Positions 1 to 6,469 of a stretch of 8,106 nucleotides of DNA are shown in pieces. Positions within the stretch are counted from its first letter, which is position 1. Every line of letters starts with the position of its first letter. The position numbers and the translations under genes were made by a program. Where the stretch lies: positions 1,927-10,032 of the forward strand of contig PKWO01000316.1 in assembly GCA_003132085.1 (NCBI GenBank). Direction: 5' to 3'. Under the pieces are notes generated by a model. That model ran no database searches and had not been told where the DNA came from. It saw only the letters and a list, made by a program, of their open reading frames with translations. The stretch comes from Oxalobacteraceae bacterium. Its GTDB lineage: Bacteria > Pseudomonadota > Gammaproteobacteria > Burkholderiales > Burkholderiaceae_D.

Positions 1-1656
1 ACCCGCATAGGCGGAGTTGACAATGCAGCGGTCGTCAGCGGCAAGCCCTTGTTCGGCATTGACGTCAAATTGCCCGGCATGTTGTATGCGGTTTATGCAA
101 AATGTCCGGTCCTCGGCGGCAAGGCTGTCAGCGCCAATCTCGACGCAATCAAAGCGCTGCCAGGAGTGCGCGGCGCGTTCATCCTCGAAGGCGGCACCAA
201 TAATCCACGTGGACTTTTGTCCGGCGTTGCGATTGTCGCGACATCGACCTGGGCGGCATTCACCGCGCGCAAGCAACTGAAAGTGGTATGGGATGAAGGC
301 AGCGGCGCCGGAGATAGTTGGGATGGTTTTACGGCCAAGGCGCACGCACTCTTTAAGCAACCAGGCGAGACGGTCTTACGCAAGGACGGAGATGCCATCG
401 CGGCATTCGGCACGGCGGCAAAAGTGGTGGAGGCGGCTTACACCTACCCGTTCATTTCCCACGCCAGTTTCGAGCCCCAAAATTGCACCGCATGGTTCAA
501 GCCGGCAGACGGAACGATGGAACTGTGGGCGCCGACGCAAAACCCCGGAGCGGGGCAGGATCTGGTTGCTTCCACCCTTGGCATTCCGAAGGAAAAAATT
601 ACTCTGCATATCACGCGTAGCGGTGGCGGGTTCGGGCGCAGGCTAAGCGCTGACTTCGTCGTCGAGGCGGCCGCAATTGCCCGCAAGGTCAACGCTCCGG
701 TCAAGCTGACTTGGTCGCGTGAAGACGACATCCAGCACGATCATTTTCGCGCGGGTGGCTTTCACTTTCTGCGCGCCGGTCTTGATGCAAGCGGCCAGGT
801 GACTGCGTGGCACAACCACTTTGTCACGTTCGCCAATCGAGTGGAACGCGACGGGAAAAGCGTTCTGCAGCCCGGTAGCGGCGGCAGCCTGAGCGGCGAC
901 GAGTTCCCGGGACGCTGGATCGCAAATTGCCTGCTTGAACAGACTTCGCTCGAATGCAGCATCCCGATGGGCCCTTGGCGCGCTCCGGGCAGCAACGTCT
1001 TCGCCTGGGTGTTCCACAGTTTTATCGACGAACTCGCGCATGCAGCCGGCCGCGATCCGCTCGCTTTCCGGCTCGACCTACTCGGGAACAAGGAGATCAT
1101 TCCCGGCACCGGCGAACGCGGCTTGCCATACAACGTCGGGCGCATGAAACATGTGTTGCAGCAGGTCGCTGAGATATCCGGATGGGGCAAGCGAAATTTC
1201 CCGCGCGGCCAGGGCCAGGGGATTGCCTTCCATTTCAGCCATCGCGGCTATATTGCACAGGTAGCCGAGGTAACGGTGTCTAAACAGGGCGTGCTCAAAG
1301 TGGATCGCGTGGTGGTCGTCTCCGACATCGGCGCCCAAATCGTCAACCTAAGCGGCGCAGAAAATCAAGTCCAGGGTTCCGTGATCGACGGGCTGAGCAC
1401 ACTGATGTTCTCCGAGTTGAATATTGAACGCGGACGTATCGTGCAAAGCAATTTTCACGAGTATCCGTTGTTGCGCATGCCCGATACGCCGGCCAAAATC
1501 GAGGTACATTTCCTCAAAACCGATTTTCCAGTTACCGGCTTGGGAGAGCCGGCGCTGCCGCCTCTTGCGCCCGCAGTGTGCAATGCGATCTTTGCAGCTA
1601 CCGGCAAGCGGGTGCGGCAGTTACCGCTCAGCGGCAACGATCTGAGCTGGAGCTGA
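1..1656 (+). CDS. IorB-like molybdopterin-binding subunit of a xanthine dehydrogenase family oxidoreductase (5' end outside window)
   Basis: Large subunit of a molybdenum hydroxylase of the isoquinoline 1-oxidoreductase / aldehyde dehydrogenase type, which hydroxylates N-heterocycles or oxidises aldehydes using a Mo-pterin cofactor and passes electrons to a small 2Fe-2S partner (IorA). The frame is open from base 1, and residues before the TTG at 49 (e.g. AVVSGKPLFGID) already match the family, so the start lies upstream. 551 codons are visible against roughly 700-760 for the family. Visible-residue landmarks are GGGFGRR (208-214), the IorB-type molybdopterin loop; GPWRAPG (324-330); FIDELAHAAGRDP just after it; and GLGEPALPP with the presumed catalytic Glu at residue 516. 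It ends ...GNDLSWS at a TGA. The small subunit would be expected upstream, outside the window; none lies downstream. The substrate cannot be read from sequence. Family assignment is firm; isoquinoline specificity is not claimed. Confidence 0.93.
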   Translation, partial: TRIGGVDNAAVVSGKPLFGIDVKLPGMLYAVYAKCPVLGGKAVSANLDAIKALPGVRGAFILEGGTNNPRGLLSGVAIVATSTWAAFTARKQLKVVWDEGSGAGDSWDGFTAKAHALFKQPGETVLRKDGDAIAAFGTAAKVVEAAYTYPFISHASFEPQNCTAWFKPADGTMELWAPTQNPGAGQDLVASTLGIPKEKITLHITRSGGGFGRRLSADFVVEAAAIARKVNAPVKLTWSREDDIQHDHFRAGGFHFLRAGLDASGQVTAWHNHFVTFANRVERDGKSVLQPGSGGSLSGDEFPGRWIANCLLEQTSLECSIPMGPWRAPGSNVFAWVFHSFIDELAHAAGRDPLAFRLDLLGNKEIIPGTGERGLPYNVGRMKHVLQQVAEISGWGKRNFPRGQGQGIAFHFSHRGYIAQVAEVTVSKQGVLKVDRVVVVSDIGAQIVNLSGAENQVQGSVIDGLSTLMFSELNIERGRIVQSNFHEYPLLRMPDTPAKIEVHFLKTDFPVTGLGEPALPPLAPAVCNAIFAATGKRVRQLPLSGNDLSWS

Positions 1657-1718
1657 CGAACGCTGGGCAGCATGGTCTGCCCGATAGTGGTGGCCGCGAA
1701 GCAGAAAAGAAATTCATC

Positions 1719-1754
1719 GGCATCCTCGCCGCCCTTTAGGTCGGCAAGGATGCC
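1719..1754 (-). terminator. Hairpin terminator between the convergent Mo-hydroxylase and arsC genes
   Basis: A 13-bp stem (1719-1731 with 1742-1754) encloses a 10-nt loop. On the minus strand the only non-Watson-Crick pair is a G-U wobble, whereas the plus-strand RNA would have a C-A mismatch at the same place. On the minus strand the stem is followed by a T-rich run (GATGAATTTCTTTTCTG). Both points favour a terminator for arsC, whose stop lies 25 bases upstream of the stem. It may also weakly stop readthrough from the convergent Mo-hydroxylase gene. Confidence 0.7.
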
Positions 1755-1778
1755 AAATTCGGCAAATTGGAAAGTTCG

Positions 1779-2210
1779 TCACCCATTTGCAGTAACCCGC
1801 CGACCTTCGGCATCAATGATAGCTTCGCCATCTTCCTTTGTGAACGGACCCCTCGGCGGCATTGGCAAAATATCCAGTACGACTTCCGACGGACGGCATA
1901 GTCTAACGCCAATGGGCGTGACAACAAACGGTCTGTTGATGAGACTCGGCTCCGCAAGCATTGCGTCCAGCAGATCATCGTCCGAAAGCGCTGGGTTATT
2001 CAGGCCCAGCGTATCATAAGGAGTGCCTTTTTCCCGGATTGCCTCACGTACTGTCAGTGCTGCCTTTGCAATCAACTCCTTCAGGACCTCCCGACTTGGC
2101 GGGGTTTTCAGATATTCAATGACCTGCGGCTCAACGCCGGCATGTCGAATCATCGCCAACGTGTTACGGGATGTCCCGCATTTCGGGTTGTGATAAATGG
2201 TAATGCTCAT
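1779..2210 (-). CDS. arsC: Arsenate reductase, glutaredoxin-dependent (ArsC, E. coli R773 type)
   Basis: Cytoplasmic reductase of arsenate to arsenite using glutathione and glutaredoxin. The 143-aa product matches the usual length (about 141) and follows E. coli plasmid R773 ArsC almost block for block. The active-site loop HNPKCGTSRNT carries the nucleophile Cys11. The three arginines that bind oxyanion correspond to Arg59 (VREAIR), Arg93 (INRP) and Arg106 (RLCRPSEVVLDILP). I chose the ATG at 2210 because the family begins MSxITIYHNP and GAAAGAAAGG lies upstream; an in-frame ATG at 2237 would add nine residues with no Shine-Dalgarno site. There is no arsR, arsB or acr3 in the window, so this is a solitary arsC. 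The arsenite efflux partner must be elsewhere, or the enzyme serves a housekeeping role. No ArsR operator was recognised upstream. Confidence 0.96.
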   Translation of the reverse strand: MSITIYHNPKCGTSRNTLAMIRHAGVEPQVIEYLKTPPSREVLKELIAKAALTVREAIREKGTPYDTLGLNNPALSDDDLLDAMLAEPSLINRPFVVTPIGVRLCRPSEVVLDILPMPPRGPFTKEDGEAIIDAEGRRVTANG

Positions 2211-2406
2211 AGTGTTTATGCCTTTCTTTCGTACCATTGCTGTAAGCGCTCACAATGCCAATAACAAGAAGCATCGCTGTTTCTGGAGCACGGTCGCCAA
2301 GGGCGTCCGGACTGGAACAGGCCAGGAAATGCCCTATCGAGCAGAATGCCGGTAATAATGCATAGCGCTACCCACATTGTAAGTTAACATTTACATGCCC
2401 TATGCC

Positions 2407-2428
2407 TTGCTGGCACCGACGCCAACAA
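2407..2428 (-). terminator. Weak hairpin downstream of the radical SAM gene
   Basis: An 8-bp stem (2407-2414 with 2421-2428, loop of 6) forms on the minus strand with one G-U wobble, 25 bases past the radical SAM stop. No U-tract follows, so it is at best a weak or Rho-assisted terminator or a 3'-end stabiliser. The rest of the 2211-2453 gap holds no gene, and I could not place a convincing arsC promoter in it. Confidence 0.3.
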
Positions 2429-2453
2429 TATGTGGCAAAGATCTGAACCAGGT

Positions 2454-3548
2454 TTAAAAAAGGGACAACTGTGTTTCGCTGCATAGGCGCGAAAATAGGT
2501 CGGTGCGAAGGACCAATCGCTCAGTGTTGATACCATTCTTTTTACATGCCAAACTGAATCGATTCCGGATCAGGTCCGCGAATATTCCGGTACCGGTCAT
2601 CCTTGTAACGAATGCCGCGTCATACACCCTTCCACCCCGCATTTGCGACATCAGGGATTGAACATGCTTTGCGCGCAACGGGTAATGCGCCTGCAGCCAC
2701 TCTGAAAACAATTCAGCCACCTCGCGCGGAAGCCGCAGCAGGATATATGCCGCGCTGGTGGCACCTGCTTCTGCGGCGCCACTCACAATTTCTTCCAATT
2801 CGACGTCCGTGATTGCCGGAATGACTGGTGCAATAAGTACGCCCGTGGGCACGCCAGCCTCGGATAGACGGCGGATAGTCGCCAGGCGACGCGCAGGCGC
2901 GCTTGCCCGAGGTTCCAGCGTACGGGAGACTTCGCTTTGCAGGCTGGTTACGGACACAAAGACACGCGCGAGATTTTTGCTGGCCATCCGTTCGAGGATG
3001 TCGATGTCTCGTGCCACCAGGCCGGATTTCGTCGTGATGGATACGGGATGATTATACCGTTCGAGCACTGCCAGTATTGACCGCGTGATTCTGTACTCGC
3101 GTTCAATCGGCTGGTAAGGGTCGGTGTTTGCGCCCAACACAATCACCTTGGGTACGTAATGTTTGTTCAATAGTTCGGCTTCCAGCAATTCGGCGGCGTT
3201 CTTCTTGGCAAACAATTTCGTCTCGAAATCCAGGCCTGGAGAAAGGCCGAGATATGCATGCGACGGCCGCGCGTAGCAGTAGATGCATCCATGCTCGCAT
3301 CCCTGATAGGGATTTATCGACGCGTCAAAGGGAATATCGGGTGATTGATTCGTCGAGATGATGCTTTTGGCCTGTTGCATCCAGACGGTGGTTCTGGGTT
3401 TCGGGCGTTCATCGGCGTCGGGCGTTTCGCTACTGTCATCGTCGAAAATTGGTTCCCTGCACCAGGCTTCATACCGGCTGCGGACGTTCGAACAACTACC
3501 CCTCCCTTTAATCGACGCGGGAGGAAGCGCATGCTTGGAGATTTCCAT
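2454..3548 (-). CDS. PA0069-family radical SAM protein (spore photoproduct lyase-like)
   Basis: A 364-aa radical SAM enzyme of the PA0069 subgroup, which is related to spore photoproduct lyase; the substrate is unknown. The 4Fe-4S-binding motif is CEHGCIYC (Cys84, Cys88, Cys91) in the context SINPYQGCEHGCIYCYARP, typical of this family. The N-terminal KGRGSCSNVRSRYE segment and the C-terminal QLSLF tail also fit family members as I know them. The ATG at 3548 is preceded by TGAGGTCAAC, a good Shine-Dalgarno site; the longer frame beginning with TTG at 3659 lacks one. A LexA-box promoter (3810-3838) faces this gene across a leader of about 255 nt. From memory, the P. aeruginosa PA0069 gene is reported as a LexA-regulon member, which would agree; this should be verified. 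A DNA-damage role is inference. The family call is firm. Confidence 0.93.
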   Translation of the reverse strand: MEISKHALPPASIKGRGSCSNVRSRYEAWCREPIFDDDSSETPDADERPKPRTTVWMQQAKSIISTNQSPDIPFDASINPYQGCEHGCIYCYARPSHAYLGLSPGLDFETKLFAKKNAAELLEAELLNKHYVPKVIVLGANTDPYQPIEREYRITRSILAVLERYNHPVSITTKSGLVARDIDILERMASKNLARVFVSVTSLQSEVSRTLEPRASAPARRLATIRRLSEAGVPTGVLIAPVIPAITDVELEEIVSGAAEAGATSAAYILLRLPREVAELFSEWLQAHYPLRAKHVQSLMSQMRGGRVYDAAFVTRMTGTGIFADLIRNRFSLACKKNGINTERLVLRTDLFSRLCSETQLSLF

Positions 3549-3809
3549 GTTGACCTCAATTGCGGTAACGGCTGTTCGCGATTCTCCGACGTGACCTACA
3601 CCTATCTGGAAAACAAAGTACCGGCGCGCTTTGTTTCCGCCACGCCGTAGCGTCGACAAAACACGATGAGTCGAACGTTACCGGCTTGGCACGCGTCCGA
3701 ACCTGCCTCACCGGCAAGTGAAAGACGGCTCCCTAGCACCACCGAACCGCGGAACTCAACACCTGAAAGCATTCGGAACATGAAAACATTTGACGAAGCT
3801 CACAGACAT
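3549..3809 (-). other. Long leader region of the radical SAM gene, no supported gene
   Basis: If the leftward promoter at 3810-3838 is the one used, transcription would begin near 3803 and give an untranslated leader of about 255 nt. A 59-codon frame (3781 down to 3602, minus) starts with ATG but has no Shine-Dalgarno site. A 62-codon plus-strand frame (3666-3854) also lacks one and crosses the promoters. I support neither as a gene. A second promoter nearer 3548 was not recognised. Confidence 0.4.
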
Positions 3810-3817
3810 AATATACT
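3790..3817 (+). promoter_or_regulatory. Sigma70 promoter of the 99-aa SOS gene
   Basis: TTGACG (3790-3795) and TATACT (3812-3817) are each 5/6 to consensus with a 16-nt spacer. Transcription would begin near 3824, inside the LexA operator, and give a leader of about 27 nt before the ATG at 3851. The -10 box overlaps the first two bases of the LexA box, so bound LexA would exclude RNA polymerase. Confidence 0.75.
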
Positions 3818-3838
3818 GTATGCATATACAGTTGTCAA
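3810..3838 (-). promoter_or_regulatory. Sigma70 promoter facing the radical SAM gene
   Basis: Reading the minus strand, TTGACA (3838-3833, perfect) and TATATT (3815-3810, 5/6) are separated by exactly 17 nt, and the LexA box fills that spacer. Its -10 box overlaps the -10 box of the rightward promoter, so polymerase could probably occupy only one of them at a time. Confidence 0.7.
3816..3831. promoter_or_regulatory. LexA box (SOS operator) shared by two divergent promoters
   Basis: CTGTATGCATATACAG is a perfect CTGT-N8-ACAG match to the E. coli/betaproteobacterial LexA consensus, with an AT-rich centre and the favoured flanks TA on the left and T on the right. It overlaps the rightward -10 box and lies within the spacer of the leftward promoter, so one LexA dimer should repress both genes. 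What is seen is the motif and its geometry; the function is inferred from the well-studied SOS operator. Confidence 0.88.
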
Positions 3839-3850
3839 CGGAGCTACAAA

Positions 3851-4150
3851 ATGAACATTGAAGACACAAAATTGTTGCCAAAGCTAAATGCGCGCGCCCC
3901 ATTGTCAAGTCCGGCCATTAGACGCGTACCGATATCCACTCAGTTTGGCAACATTGTTGACGTCCGCAATCGTGGTGCTCTGCGTGTCTCACGGTTTGCT
4001 GGCAATCGGGCGGCGCACGAATATGCGCCGGCCGTTGTTCGCATGTGGTCGGGCGACACATGTCGAGAGCTAACCATTGACCAGGCACGTGCACTTGCGG
4101 CCCAACTGCTGGAAGCAGCCCGGTACGCAGAATTGCAAAACACTCACTGA
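3851..4150 (+). CDS. Uncharacterised 99-aa protein under LexA control
   Basis: I do not recognise a named family. The gene is well supported by context: a near-consensus promoter with a LexA box 20 bases upstream, GGAG (3840-3843) 7 nt before the ATG, and a GC-rich hairpin just after the stop. The product is basic and apparently cytoplasmic, with no signal peptide or membrane segment. The N-terminal ~35 residues look flexible (Ser/Pro/Arg). The middle (about 33-67) has alternating hydrophobic residues suggestive of beta-strands (NIVDVRNRGALRVSRF, PAVVRMW). The C-terminus LTIDQARALAAQLLEAARYAE is an amphipathic helix. It is not like YebG, SulA, UmuD or TisB in sequence. Being SOS-controlled and divergent from a radical SAM gene, it could be a damage-response accessory protein; that is inference. 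Confidence 0.85.
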   Translation: MNIEDTKLLPKLNARAPLSSPAIRRVPISTQFGNIVDVRNRGALRVSRFAGNRAAHEYAPAVVRMWSGDTCRELTIDQARALAAQLLEAARYAELQNTH

Positions 4151-4154
4151 CACA

Positions 4155-4173
4155 CCGCCGGCAGAGTCGGCGG
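4155..4173 (+). terminator. GC-rich hairpin after the SOS small-protein gene
   Basis: CCGCCG (4155-4160) and CGGCGG (4168-4173) form a 6-bp GC stem with a 7-nt loop, 5 bases after the TGA. A T-run (ATTTT) occurs only about 8 bases later, so it is a suboptimal intrinsic terminator. The rest of the gap up to 4371 holds no gene; a weak promoter-like pair (TTGCGC at 4271, TATTTT at 4295, 18-nt spacer) could serve the HEAT remnant. Confidence 0.45.
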
Positions 4174-4371
4174 CGATGAAATTTTCATTCAATACCTCGC
4201 AATATTGACGACAAACCGTCACTAGTGCTTGATGGCGGTCGCGAATGACGCAGAAAAGAAGTCGTTTTATTTGCGCACTACATTATGCGAATCATATTTT
4301 TGTCTACTGAAACGCTTAAGCCGGCTTGGCCTGGTACCACTGGACAATGTGCAGTATGCAAGGATAGGTCC

Positions 4372-4551
4372 ATGAGCATCGCATTTAACAACGACCATGT
4401 ACTGAAAGAAATTTTGGAACATCTACATGCAGTTGATTGCGAAGTGCGTCGCGTCGCGATACTCGATCTGGCTGGTATTGTTGGTGACGAAAAGCGCTCA
4501 TTGATTGCACATCAGCTGATCAAGCTCCGTCATAGATCGTGTTGCGTTTGA
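4372..4551 (+). pseudogene. Truncated HEAT-repeat protein gene (N-terminal remnant)
   Basis: The 59-aa frame starts at an ATG with AGGA 7 nt upstream. It encodes one clear HEAT-like helical pair: VLKEILEHLHAVDCEVRRVAILDLAGIVGDE, followed by the start of another helix (SLIAHQLI). HEAT proteins are alpha-solenoid scaffolds built from many such repeats, so a single repeat is far short of a working domain. From about 4515 the frame is simply the antisense of the czcE-like gene's last codons, and it ends in the non-HEAT tail RHRSCCV. The natural reading is that an ancestral longer gene lost its 3' part where the czcE-like segment was joined to it. An in-frame ATG at 4285 would add 29 residues but has no Shine-Dalgarno site. 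It might still be expressed as a small protein. Confidence 0.55.
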
Positions 4552-4858
4552 CATACACTTTCACGAGATGGTTTAGTATGCCGGGCGGAGCAATGTTGTT
4601 TAGATCGATTTCCGATATTGTGCTTGCTCCATCGAAACTCCATGCGAATGATTTATCGCCCACGACGAATTTAACGATGTCTCCCCTAGTCACATTCACA
4701 TACGCAGTATTCGGACCAATCGTTATTGTCAGACTTGCCGCCGACGGCTCCGTCGCACCGCCCAAAAGACTGACATGATTATCGTCTGCAAATGAAGGCA
4801 ACGTTGCCGTAGCTAACATCAGCGCCGCAACTCCGACAAAAAAATATTTCTGTTTCAT
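4520..4858 (-). CDS. CzcE-family periplasmic heavy-metal-binding protein
   Basis: A 112-aa precursor with a typical Sec signal peptide (MKQKYFF..., hydrophobic core, cleavage predicted after Ala24 in PSFA-DD). The mature ~88 residues fit the CzcE fold known from Cupriavidus metallidurans, a small periplasmic beta protein that binds copper: AYVNVTRGDIVKFVVG, the KSFAWSFDG block, IAPPG and a C-terminal VYVKRNTIYDGA. I chose the ATG at 4858, preceded by CGGAGCAAGCC, over the in-frame ATG at 4891, because it gives the correct signal peptide. His residues at 28 and in LNHLVK are possible ligands. No czcCBA efflux genes or CzcRS/CopRS regulators are adjacent, so it stands alone. An inverted repeat about 90-105 bases upstream may be its operator. 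Its last 32 bases overlap the convergent HEAT remnant. Confidence 0.85.
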   Translation of the reverse strand: MKQKYFFVGVAALMLATATLPSFADDNHVSLLGGATEPSAASLTITIGPNTAYVNVTRGDIVKFVVGDKSFAWSFDGASTISEIDLNNIAPPGILNHLVKVYVKRNTIYDGA

Positions 4859-4946
4859 GGCTTGCTCCGGTAAGAGGAAAAGGCGGTGCATCGATGAAGT
4901 AGTGCACGTGTAAGGAGTATGGACGGTGACGGATTAATCAGGCATT

Positions 4947-4963
4947 AAACATTTTTAATGTTT
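4947..4963. promoter_or_regulatory. Perfect inverted repeat upstream of the czcE-like gene
   Basis: AAACATT-TTT-AATGTTT is a 7-3-7 perfect inverted repeat in an AT-rich patch 89 to 105 bases upstream of the czcE-like ATG. Its size and place suit a binding site for a metal-responsive regulator, but I do not recognise it as a known CopR, CueR or CzcR box, and no clear -35/-10 pair could be assigned around it. Confidence 0.35.
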
Positions 4964-5088
4964 CCCTTAACTACGTTTACTAACGTGATGGTTTGCCGGG
5001 AAAAGCGCCGACCTGGATGGCGGTATCGAAATTGGTCAGGTCACCAAAGATGGGAAATTACAGCCTGAAAGTATCAAGAAGGAAAATG

Positions 5089-5114
5089 AAAAAAGCCCAC
5101 CTGAAGGGTGGGCT
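5089..5114 (-). terminator. Rho-independent terminator of the porin gene
   Basis: On the minus strand AGCCCACC (complement of 5107-5114) pairs with GGTGGGCT (complement of 5094-5101) across a 5-nt loop and is followed by six T (complement of 5089-5094). This is a textbook intrinsic terminator 45 bases beyond the porin stop codon, and it isolates the porin from the czcE-like gene downstream. Confidence 0.9.
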
Positions 5115-5158
5115 GGCAATACCATCCAAAACTACGCCGAAGCGAATTCCGATCCGGT

Positions 5159-6451
5159 TTAGAACTTGGTGCGGATACCGAGTGCGGCAACGTAGTTGCT
5201 GGTGTTGTCCGCAGCGAGCGGAGCGGTGTAATTGGCGCCCTTGTACGATGAATACAGCCAGCCGGCATAGACGTCGGTACGCTTGCTGAAGTGGTAGTCT
5301 AGCAGTGCCGAATAGCTGTAAATATTTCCGTCCAGTTGCTTGCCGTCGCTGGACGCCTTTGGATTCTGGTCGTAGAAACCCACGGCCAGATTGAGCGCCG
5401 GCGTAAAATTATAATCGCCGCCGATAAACCACACGTCAGTGGTCTGGTTGGCCGCACTAAAATTCGCACTCGCACTGGCCGCGTTCCCGATGGCGTATCC
5501 AAAAAAGCTGTTCACGCCGAGGCTAACCAAGGTGTCAGACGGCACCTTCAGCGTATAGCTCTCGTAACCTCCTCTGACAGTGGCTTGACCGAACTGATAC
5601 TTGGCAGCTATGAAATAGGCCGACGTGTTGTAATTCGTAACATTGACATCGCCGGCGACCGTACTTGTGCCGGATTTCAACGCGTCGGTAAAGGATTCGT
5701 AGGCGCCCTGGATGCCGAAAGGGCCCTCTTCGTAGCCCAGATTCAGGCCATAGCCGGACTGCGCAGAGGTGTTGCCGGCGACGCCGCCAAATTTGTAAAG
5801 GACTCCAACATTAACCGGGCCCACCTTGTTCTTGTACTTGATGCTATTGTCGAGACGGGTACTTTCCGAAATACCGCCGCCGCCGCCAATCGCGTTCGAT
5901 GCGCCCAAGGGCGAAAACGTCTGTGCCTGCTGGACCGGATCATAGTCGGTCACGATCTCATAGATCGGGTTGTAGGTACGGCCAAAGGCAATCGAGCCAA
6001 GTTTGGAATCGGACAAACCGACGAAAGATTGACGATTGAACAACTGCCCGTCCAGCGAGCTATTGGATGACACGGTCGTTGCCTTCGGCGAGTTCGCCGC
6101 CAGCGAGGCAGCGGCATTAGACAAAGCGCCGTCCTGCGCGTTGAAACCCGACTCCAGCGTATAGAAGGCCTTCACGCCGCCACCAAGGTCCTCGGTGCCG
6201 CGGATGCCCCAGCGAGAGGCTTGGATGCCGCCGTTAATCAGGCCGGTAACTGAATTATTTACCGTCGCCTTGGTCGCCGAATACGCGTTGATTGTGTTGC
6301 CATAATTCGGGTCGGTGCTTAGCGAGTTTGCCACACGCCCAACTGCGACATCGATAATGCCGTACAACTCGACAGAAGACTGACCAGCCGTTTGAGCAAA
6401 TGTTCCATTTGCGGCGAGCAACATGCCAAGACCAATGAGTTTCTTATTCAA
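5159..6451 (-). CDS. Outer membrane porin, betaproteobacterial general porin family (OmpC-like)
   Basis: A 430-aa precursor of a 16-stranded trimeric general-diffusion porin. The Sec signal peptide (MNKKLIGLGMLLAANGTFA) is cut before Gln20, and the mature protein opens with SSVELYGIIDVAVG, the standard first strand of Burkholderiales porins. It contains SRWGIRGTEDLGGG and the FNRQSFVGLSD...GSIAFGRTYNP region leading into loop 3, alternating amphipathic strands throughout, and it ends in Phe (GIRTKF), the BAM recognition signal. The start codon is TTG, with AAGGA 8 nt upstream; the next in-frame ATG (6424) would remove the positively charged n-region, so the TTG is preferred. The family length is usually about 350-400, so this one is somewhat long, with extra Gly/Ala/Ser loop sequence (e.g. 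AIGGGGGIS). It is monocistronic, with its own terminator at 5089-5114. Substrate selectivity cannot be read. Confidence 0.95.
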   Translation of the reverse strand: MNKKLIGLGMLLAANGTFAQTAGQSSVELYGIIDVAVGRVANSLSTDPNYGNTINAYSATKATVNNSVTGLINGGIQASRWGIRGTEDLGGGVKAFYTLESGFNAQDGALSNAAASLAANSPKATTVSSNSSLDGQLFNRQSFVGLSDSKLGSIAFGRTYNPIYEIVTDYDPVQQAQTFSPLGASNAIGGGGGISESTRLDNSIKYKNKVGPVNVGVLYKFGGVAGNTSAQSGYGLNLGYEEGPFGIQGAYESFTDALKSGTSTVAGDVNVTNYNTSAYFIAAKYQFGQATVRGGYESYTLKVPSDTLVSLGVNSFFGYAIGNAASASANFSAANQTTDVWFIGGDYNFTPALNLAVGFYDQNPKASSDGKQLDGNIYSYSALLDYHFSKRTDVYAGWLYSSYKGANYTAPLAADNTSNYVAALGIRTKF

Positions 6452-6469
6452 TTTATATTTCCTTAAGTA

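Noticed and set aside
3549..3659. N-terminal extension of the radical SAM protein from a TTG at 3659
   Set aside because: The extra 37 residues resemble no family sequence, and the ATG at 3548 has a clear GAGG site.
3666..3854. 62-codon plus-strand frame ending in an ATGA overlap with the 99-aa gene
   Set aside because: The overlap looks like translational coupling, but the frame has no Shine-Dalgarno site, runs through both promoters and the LexA box, and its product (Ser/Pro/Arg mix) looks like nothing coding.
5336..6070. 244-codon plus-strand frame inside the porin
   Set aside because: Antisense shadow of a clearly real porin; no Shine-Dalgarno site and no recognisable protein features.
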